Below are positions 7,544 to 10,551 of a stretch of DNA of 10,551 nt, in pieces. The notes beneath the pieces are model-generated. The model ran no database searches. It worked only from the letters and a program-made list of their open reading frames with translations, and had not been told where the DNA came from. A program made the position numbers and the translations under genes. This DNA comes from Deltaproteobacteria bacterium. GTDB lineage: Bacteria; Desulfobacterota; Desulfobacteria; Desulfobacterales; C00003060. The stretch lies in NCBI GenBank assembly GCA_003647435.1, contig QMMV01000040.1, forward strand, positions 1-10,551, read 5' to 3'. The first letter of the stretch is position 1; the number at the start of each line of letters is the position of its first letter.

Positions 7544-8116
7544 ATGAAAACCGATATTGAGAAGTGGCTAAGAGAGGAAGGGAAGGTATTTTTTGAGGAT
7601 ATCGGTATTAAAAAGGGTCAAAAAATAGTCGATTTTGGTTGTGGTGCCGGTCACTATACAATCCCTGCTGCAAAGGTAGTGGGTAAAAATGGTAGAGTAT
7701 ATGCCCTGGACAAAGACACGGAAGCTCTGAATCAACTGACGCAGAAAGCGGAATCAGAAGGTTTAGACAATATAGTGCCAATATGTAATCAGTCAAAGGA
7801 GTTAGAAATTAACCTGGAGGATGAATCTATCGATGTGATGTTGCTTTATGACATTCTCCATTATATGGAATCAGAAAAAAGGAGAAGAGTCTATGAGAAC
7901 GCCTGCAGGATTTTAAAGGCTGGTGCAATACTTTCTGTTTATCCCAAGCACCGTAGATCTGACGAGCCCTTATGGAATCTGGCAGATATGGAGTTAGAAG
8001 ATGTCATAGGAGAAATAGAAAGGGCAAAATTTCATTTGGAGAGAAAATTTCAAAAAAAACTCATCCACAATGGGAATTATGATGTAGGATACATTCTAAA
8101 TTTTAGAAAAAGGTAG
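7544..8116 (+). CDS. Class I SAM-dependent methyltransferase
   Basis: This 190-residue cytoplasmic protein has the Rossmann-fold methyltransferase signature. Motif I is IVDFGCGAGHYTIPAA (28-43), followed by VYALDKD, whose Asp56 should bind the SAM ribose. A motif IV-like strand with VMLLYDILHYM (98-108) follows, then LKAGAILSVYPKH with a typical post-motif strand. There is no extra substrate-recognition domain and no membrane segment, so the methyl acceptor cannot be predicted. The start is ATG at 7544, behind the purine-rich AGAGAAG. It heads a run of three same-direction genes, with 70 bp to a second methyltransferase. Codon use is visibly more AT-rich than in the upstream regulator gene. 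Similar stand-alone methyltransferases occur in bacteria and archaea with many different substrates. Confidence 0.85.
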   Translation: MKTDIEKWLREEGKVFFEDIGIKKGQKIVDFGCGAGHYTIPAAKVVGKNGRVYALDKDTEALNQLTQKAESEGLDNIVPICNQSKELEINLEDESIDVMLLYDILHYMESEKRRRVYENACRILKAGAILSVYPKHRRSDEPLWNLADMELEDVIGEIERAKFHLERKFQKKLIHNGNYDVGYILNFRKR

Positions 8117-8186
8117 GAGGGATTTACAAGGGAACCTCGGATACGCTCGAGCCGTTGTCCGAAATTTCAAAGGAGGGTACGTTGAA

Positions 8187-9050
8187 ATGAAAAGTAAAGA
8201 GCTTAAATATCGAATAAGTTGGCAAGATGTGTGGGAGAAAATGAGAAACGACAGGGTAGGAAGAAGACCGCGGGTAACATATGACCAAGATTTTCAAAGG
8301 AAATCCACTAAAGATTTTTCAAATCGTTGCAAATGGAATGATTACGAGCTTGGAAGAAAAGTAGTGAATGTATTAGGCAATATCTTAAAGGATGATTTTG
8401 AAGTCCTTGAGATCGGCCCCGGTCCCGGAACTTTAACAATCCCTCTTTCTGAAAAAGTCCGGAAAATCGCTTGCATAGAGGCTTCAAAAGCAAATTTAGA
8501 GATTTTAAAGGAAAATTTGGAGGAAAAAGGGATTAAAAATATCGAATTAATAAATGAGTATTGGGAAAAAGCTAAAATTAAAAATAGCTTTGATTTAGTT
8601 GTTTGCTCACATTTTCTTTGGATGGTTGAAGACCTCGAAAAGCATTTGGAAAAAATGGAGGAATTCTCAGATAGATATTGCGCCATAGTCCAGCCCTGTG
8701 GGAGGGATGAAGTTGTTAAGAAGGCTTTTGAGGAGATTTGCAAGGAAAGATACATGGGACAATTTGAACCAGATGCAGACTATTTTGCTTATGTCATTTT
8801 AAGGGAGTGGTCAAGGCTCGTAGACACTTGCTTCTTAGAATATTCCTTTGAACTTAAACTGGAAGAAGGCGTTAGGTATGTAGCAAGTTTCTTAGGGAAG
8901 TTTATAGAGGTCAATGGAGGGGTCGCAGACAAAATAGAGGAGTTTTTGACAAGCGAAGTGGGTGAGACTTGGGAGGTAAGAAGCAAAGCAGTTATTATGT
9001 GGTGGAAGCCAGCTTCAGCTGACTTCACAAACACCGATCACGTTATATGA
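8187..9050 (+). CDS. Class I SAM-dependent methyltransferase with N-terminal extension
   Basis: This is a 287-residue protein. About 70 N-terminal residues (ISWQDVWEKMRNDR, KWNDYELGRKVV) precede the Rossmann core. The core has motif I VLEIGPGPGTLTIPL (73-87), the acidic residue Glu98 in IACIEAS, and FDLVVCSHFLWMVEDL as motif IV. The C-terminal half is helical and ends in VIMWWKP. It is a different subfamily from the preceding methyltransferase, so the two are probably not recent duplicates. The W-rich N-terminal stretch recalls methyltransferases common in archaea and anaerobes, but I cannot name a substrate. The ATG at 8187 follows GGAGG (8171-8175) by 11 bp. The gene is strongly AT-rich: 14 G/C of 60 bases in 8521-8580, against 37 of 60 in 6421-6480 of the regulator gene. 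This suggests horizontal acquisition. Confidence 0.83.
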   Translation: MKSKELKYRISWQDVWEKMRNDRVGRRPRVTYDQDFQRKSTKDFSNRCKWNDYELGRKVVNVLGNILKDDFEVLEIGPGPGTLTIPLSEKVRKIACIEASKANLEILKENLEEKGIKNIELINEYWEKAKIKNSFDLVVCSHFLWMVEDLEKHLEKMEEFSDRYCAIVQPCGRDEVVKKAFEEICKERYMGQFEPDADYFAYVILREWSRLVDTCFLEYSFELKLEEGVRYVASFLGKFIEVNGGVADKIEEFLTSEVGETWEVRSKAVIMWWKPASADFTNTDHVI

Positions 9051-9087
9051 GATTACGAGCTCACACTGAAACATAAGAAAGTCTATA

Positions 9088-9897
9088 ATGTCTAAAATAA
9101 TAGTGATGATTCATGGCATGTGCGGTGGATTATGGTGCTGGGAGAATTACAAGAATTTTTTTGAGAAGAAGGGATATCGCTGTATTATCCCCACGTTGCG
9201 ATTTCACGACATCGACCCGAGCGAACCCCCTAATCCTCAATTAGGGACTACCAGCCTGTTAGATTATGCTGAAGACCTGGAAAAAGGAATCCGAAAGCTC
9301 GACGTCACTCCTATCATCATGGGGCACTCTATGGGTGGGCTACTCGCACAAATCCTTGGCAGCCGAGGAATGGCTAAAGCACTTGTTCTGTTAACCCCGG
9401 CATCACCACATGGGATTATGTCGCTCAGGCTGTCCGCAATAAGGGGCTTTTGGAGCATACTCACAAAATGGGCCTTTTGGAGAAAGCCGATCCGCCAGAC
9501 TTTTTGTGAGGCAGTCTATTCAATGATGCATCTACTGACGGCTGAAGAGCAAAAAAAGTCCTTTGAGCAATTTGTTTACGAGTCCGGCCGGGTAGTATTC
9601 GAAATCGGATGCTGGTTTTTCGACTCAAGAGGAGCAGCAAAAGTTGATGAGTCAAAGGTTACCTGTCCTGTCTTTATTATTGCCGGGGCTGACGACAGGA
9701 TCACCCCTCCTTCGGTTCTCCGAAAAGTTGCGGATAAATACAGGGCTGTTTCAACTTTCATGGAATTCCCAAACCATGCCCACTGGGTTATCGGTGAGCC
9801 GGGGTGGCAGGAAATAGCGGAATATATTTATGACTGGTTCAATCAGGTGTTAACCGAAGGCACGAAGGCGGATGAGATCTCAAAAACACATAATTAA
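9088..9897 (+). CDS. Alpha/beta hydrolase (esterase/lipase-like)
   Basis: This 269-residue protein has the alpha/beta-hydrolase layout. HGMCGGLWCW (9-18) forms the likely oxyanion region, and the nucleophile elbow is GHSMGG (79-84) with Ser81. The acid is in GADDRITP, most likely Asp203, and the catalytic His is probably His232 in PNHAHWVIGE. A lid-like insertion rich in Trp and Phe (about 110-180) contains ILTKWAFWRKP and suggests a hydrophobic substrate. There is no signal peptide, so it is cytoplasmic. All three triad positions are present, so it should be active, but esterase, thioesterase, lysophospholipase or C-C hydrolase cannot be told apart. It starts at ATG 9088, 37 bp after the second methyltransferase, probably in the same transcript. 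Its base composition is closer to the host average than that of the methyltransferases. Confidence 0.87.
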   Translation: MSKIIVMIHGMCGGLWCWENYKNFFEKKGYRCIIPTLRFHDIDPSEPPNPQLGTTSLLDYAEDLEKGIRKLDVTPIIMGHSMGGLLAQILGSRGMAKALVLLTPASPHGIMSLRLSAIRGFWSILTKWAFWRKPIRQTFCEAVYSMMHLLTAEEQKKSFEQFVYESGRVVFEIGCWFFDSRGAAKVDESKVTCPVFIIAGADDRITPPSVLRKVADKYRAVSTFMEFPNHAHWVIGEPGWQEIAEYIYDWFNQVLTEGTKADEISKTHN

Positions 9898-10001
9898 ATC
9901 ACTACTGATGGTGTTAATACGCGCCAACTGGGAGGGAAAATGCAGTTTCGTTAGATTGGAAGTTAAAGCTTCGGTAGCATTTGTCAAGTATGGACGCCAG
10001 G

Positions 10002-10042
10002 ATATTTTCAAAAATCGTATCAGTTTAGCTTTTTGAAAATAT
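10002..10042. repeat. AT-rich perfect inverted repeat
   Basis: ATATTTTCAAAAA (10002-10014) is exactly complementary to TTTTTGAAAATAT (10030-10042), with a 15-base spacer. It lies 105 bp after the hydrolase stop and upstream of the trp promoter. The spacer and right arm overlap an inverted copy of the CTAAACTG motif described for 10071-10108. No T-run follows, so it is more likely a binding site or the end of a degraded mobile element than a terminator. The rest of 9898-10070 shows no gene. Confidence 0.5.
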
Positions 10043-10070
10043 TATTGCGTATGTCTGTTTTTTAAAAGAG

Positions 10071-10108
10071 CTAAAGTGTTACCAAAAATCTAAACTGCTA
10101 CGAAAAAA
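10071..10108 (+). repeat. Tandem 19-bp repeats upstream of the trp promoter
   Basis: CTAAAGTGTTACCAAAAAT (10071-10089) is followed directly by CTAAACTGCTACGAAAAAA (10090-10108); 15 of 19 positions agree. A third copy, CTAAACTGATACGA, lies in the opposite orientation at 10016-10029. The tandem pair ends 13 bp before the -35 box of the trp promoter, a usual place for activator or repressor binding. Repeated transposase-binding sites of a degraded mobile element are the alternative. Confidence 0.5.
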
Positions 10109-10121
10109 CAAAAAAATGTTG

Positions 10122-10150
10122 TTGACAAGATGGTGTGGCCGTGGCATGCT
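10122..10150 (+). promoter_or_regulatory. Candidate sigma-70 promoter of the trp operon
   Basis: A perfect -35 box, TTGACA (10122-10127), is followed after 17 bp by CATGCT (10145-10150). The latter is a poor -10 but keeps the important A at position 2 and T at position 6. Transcription would start near 10157, about 30 bases before the leader peptide, which fits an attenuated trp transcript. The weak -10 may reflect dependence on a factor binding the repeats just upstream. Confidence 0.55.
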
Positions 10151-10186
10151 GCGGGCGCAACTTTCGGAAGGGGAACTTTCAGACTT

Positions 10187-10264
10187 TTGAGAGGAAGAAA
10201 ACAAAATAACAATTATTATTGGTGGTGGTGCAGCACGTCTGCTGGAGTGCGCCCGCCTGTTTAG
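10187..10264 (+). CDS. trpL: trp operon leader peptide
   Basis: A 25-codon frame ending in TAG (10262-10264) reads MRGRKQNNNYYWWWCSTSAG and then VRPPV. Its hallmark is three consecutive TGG codons at 10220-10228, just before a perfect intrinsic terminator and the trpE start, as in ribosome-mediated trp attenuators. A ribosome stalled there for lack of Trp-tRNA would leave 10251-10258 free. A ribosome that reaches the stop codon would cover it. No ATG or GTG is available between the likely transcription start and the Trp codons. The only usual alternative is TTG at 10187, with GGAAGGGG 13 bp upstream. A better-looking GAGAGGAAG (10189-10197) has no proper start codon behind it in frame. The Trp-codon frame is therefore firm, while the start is not. 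Confidence 0.75.
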   Translation: MRGRKQNNNYYWWWCSTSAGVRPPV

Positions 10265-10283
10265 TTTTGACGTAAGTCTGACC

Positions 10284-10322
10284 AAAGGCCGTGGGCCACT
10301 TCAGAGCCCACGGCCTTTTTTT
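10284..10322 (+). terminator. trp attenuator terminator
   Basis: AAAGGCCGTGGGC (10284-10296) pairs perfectly with GCCCACGGCCTTT (10306-10318) across a 9-base loop, and seven T residues span 10316-10322: a textbook intrinsic terminator. Upstream, GCCC and GCCT (10251-10258), at the end of the leader frame, can pair with GGGC (10293-10296) and AGGC (10286-10289). This would make a competing antiterminator. GGTGG within the Trp codons can in turn pair with CCGCC (10253-10257). These are strands 1 to 4 of a classical attenuator. Confidence 0.88.
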
Positions 10323-10333
10323 GTGCACATTTT

Positions 10334-10366
10334 AAGGCCCTGGGCTTAAAAGCCAGGGCCTTTTTT
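10334..10366 (+). terminator. Second tandem terminator before trpE
   Basis: AAGGCCCTGG (10334-10343) pairs with CCAGGGCCTT (10353-10362); a bulged G and a CT/AG extension close a TAAA loop. Six T residues lie at 10361-10366. It begins 11 bp after the first terminator and ends 46 bp before the trpE start. Its arm GGCCCTGGGC resembles the first terminator's GGCCGTGGGC, so the two may share or compete for the same upstream antiterminator strand, or the second may act as a backup. Confidence 0.82.
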
Positions 10367-10412
10367 AATTTCCTGCGGGAGACTGGTTTTTTAAATTGCG
10401 GTGAAGAATCCA

Positions 10413-10551
10413 ATGAACGCAATATATCCAACAAAAGCTGAGTTCGCAAGACTGGCGGCAGAGTCAAACTTGATCCCTGTTTATCGCGAAATCTTTGCCG
10501 ACACAGAAACACCCATTAGCGTTTTCAAGAAAGTAGGCCAATCTTCATATA
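10413..10551 (+). CDS. trpE: Anthranilate synthase component I (N-terminal start)
   Basis: An ATG at 10413 opens a frame that runs off the window after 46 codons: MNAIYPTKAEFARLAAESNL, then IPVYREIFADTETPISVFKK. The pattern F..LA...NLIPVYREI.AD.ETP.S.F.K is the conserved N-terminus of TrpE, where the regulatory tryptophan-binding site begins. TrpE converts chorismate to anthranilate together with the glutaminase TrpG and is usually feedback-inhibited by tryptophan. GGTGA (10400-10404) lies 8 bp before the ATG. The preceding Trp-codon leader and tandem terminators support the call and show that transcription is attenuated. The catalytic domain and later trp genes are outside the window. Confidence 0.92.
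   Translation, partial: MNAIYPTKAEFARLAAESNLIPVYREIFADTETPISVFKKVGQSSY

Noticed and set aside
7338..7547. A 69-codon TTG-started frame whose stop overlaps the methyltransferase ATG
   Set aside because: The ATGA overlap looked like translational coupling, but there is no ribosome-binding site, the start is poor and the product resembles nothing I know.
10142..10157. TGGCAT-GCTGC-GGGCG as a sigma-54 promoter for trpE
   Set aside because: Only the GG and GC fit, the rest of the -12 element does not, and a perfect TTGACA with 17-bp spacing explains the same place better.
10261..10512. An 83-codon - strand frame over the trp leader and trpE start
   Set aside because: It runs antisense through two terminators and the start of trpE, so it is a by-product of those sequences.

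Overview
The window looks like chromosomal DNA of an anaerobic Gram-negative bacterium, most plausibly a deltaproteobacterium (Desulfobacterota, for example a syntroph or sulfate reducer). The grounds are the paired DUF4212/SSS sodium:organic-acid symporter, the DUF294 signalling protein, the sigma-54-type response regulator and the style of the trp leader. This is judged from gene content and not from a marker gene, so the assignment is tentative.

Left part (1-2306, + strand): the tail of a DUF4212 small symporter subunit, then the large SSS-family subunit. The two are normally almost adjacent, but here 423 bp separate them. That gap holds a 247-bp non-coding element with imperfect terminal inverted repeats and a strong internal hairpin, resembling a MITE. 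A GC-rich inverted repeat ends the block, where it meets convergent genes.

Middle (2388-7271): on the - strand, a DUF294 protein (cNMP-binding, two CBS, nucleotidyltransferase) is followed by a small four-helix membrane protein. Diverging on the + strand are a very short histidine kinase without a sensor domain and an NtrC-type sigma-54 activator. The divergent gap carries a second, partial copy of the element's terminus. Together these genes look like a carboxylate (probably acetate-type) uptake and sensing module.

Right part (7272-9897, + strand): a 272-bp gap with an operator-like inverted repeat, then two class I SAM methyltransferases and an alpha/beta hydrolase. The methyltransferases, above all the second, are clearly more AT-rich than their surroundings and may have been acquired. 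No substrate can be assigned.

Right edge (9898-10551): a trp control region. Iterated CTAAAsTGnTAC motifs (two tandem, one inverted) lie just upstream of a sigma-70-like promoter. A leader peptide with three consecutive Trp codons follows, then a perfect intrinsic terminator, a second tandem terminator, and the start of trpE, which runs off the window. Trp-codon stalling, a possible antiterminator and a terminator can all be read directly. The leader peptide lacks an ATG and seems to need a TTG start.

No tRNA, rRNA, CRISPR array or intact transposase gene was recognised.
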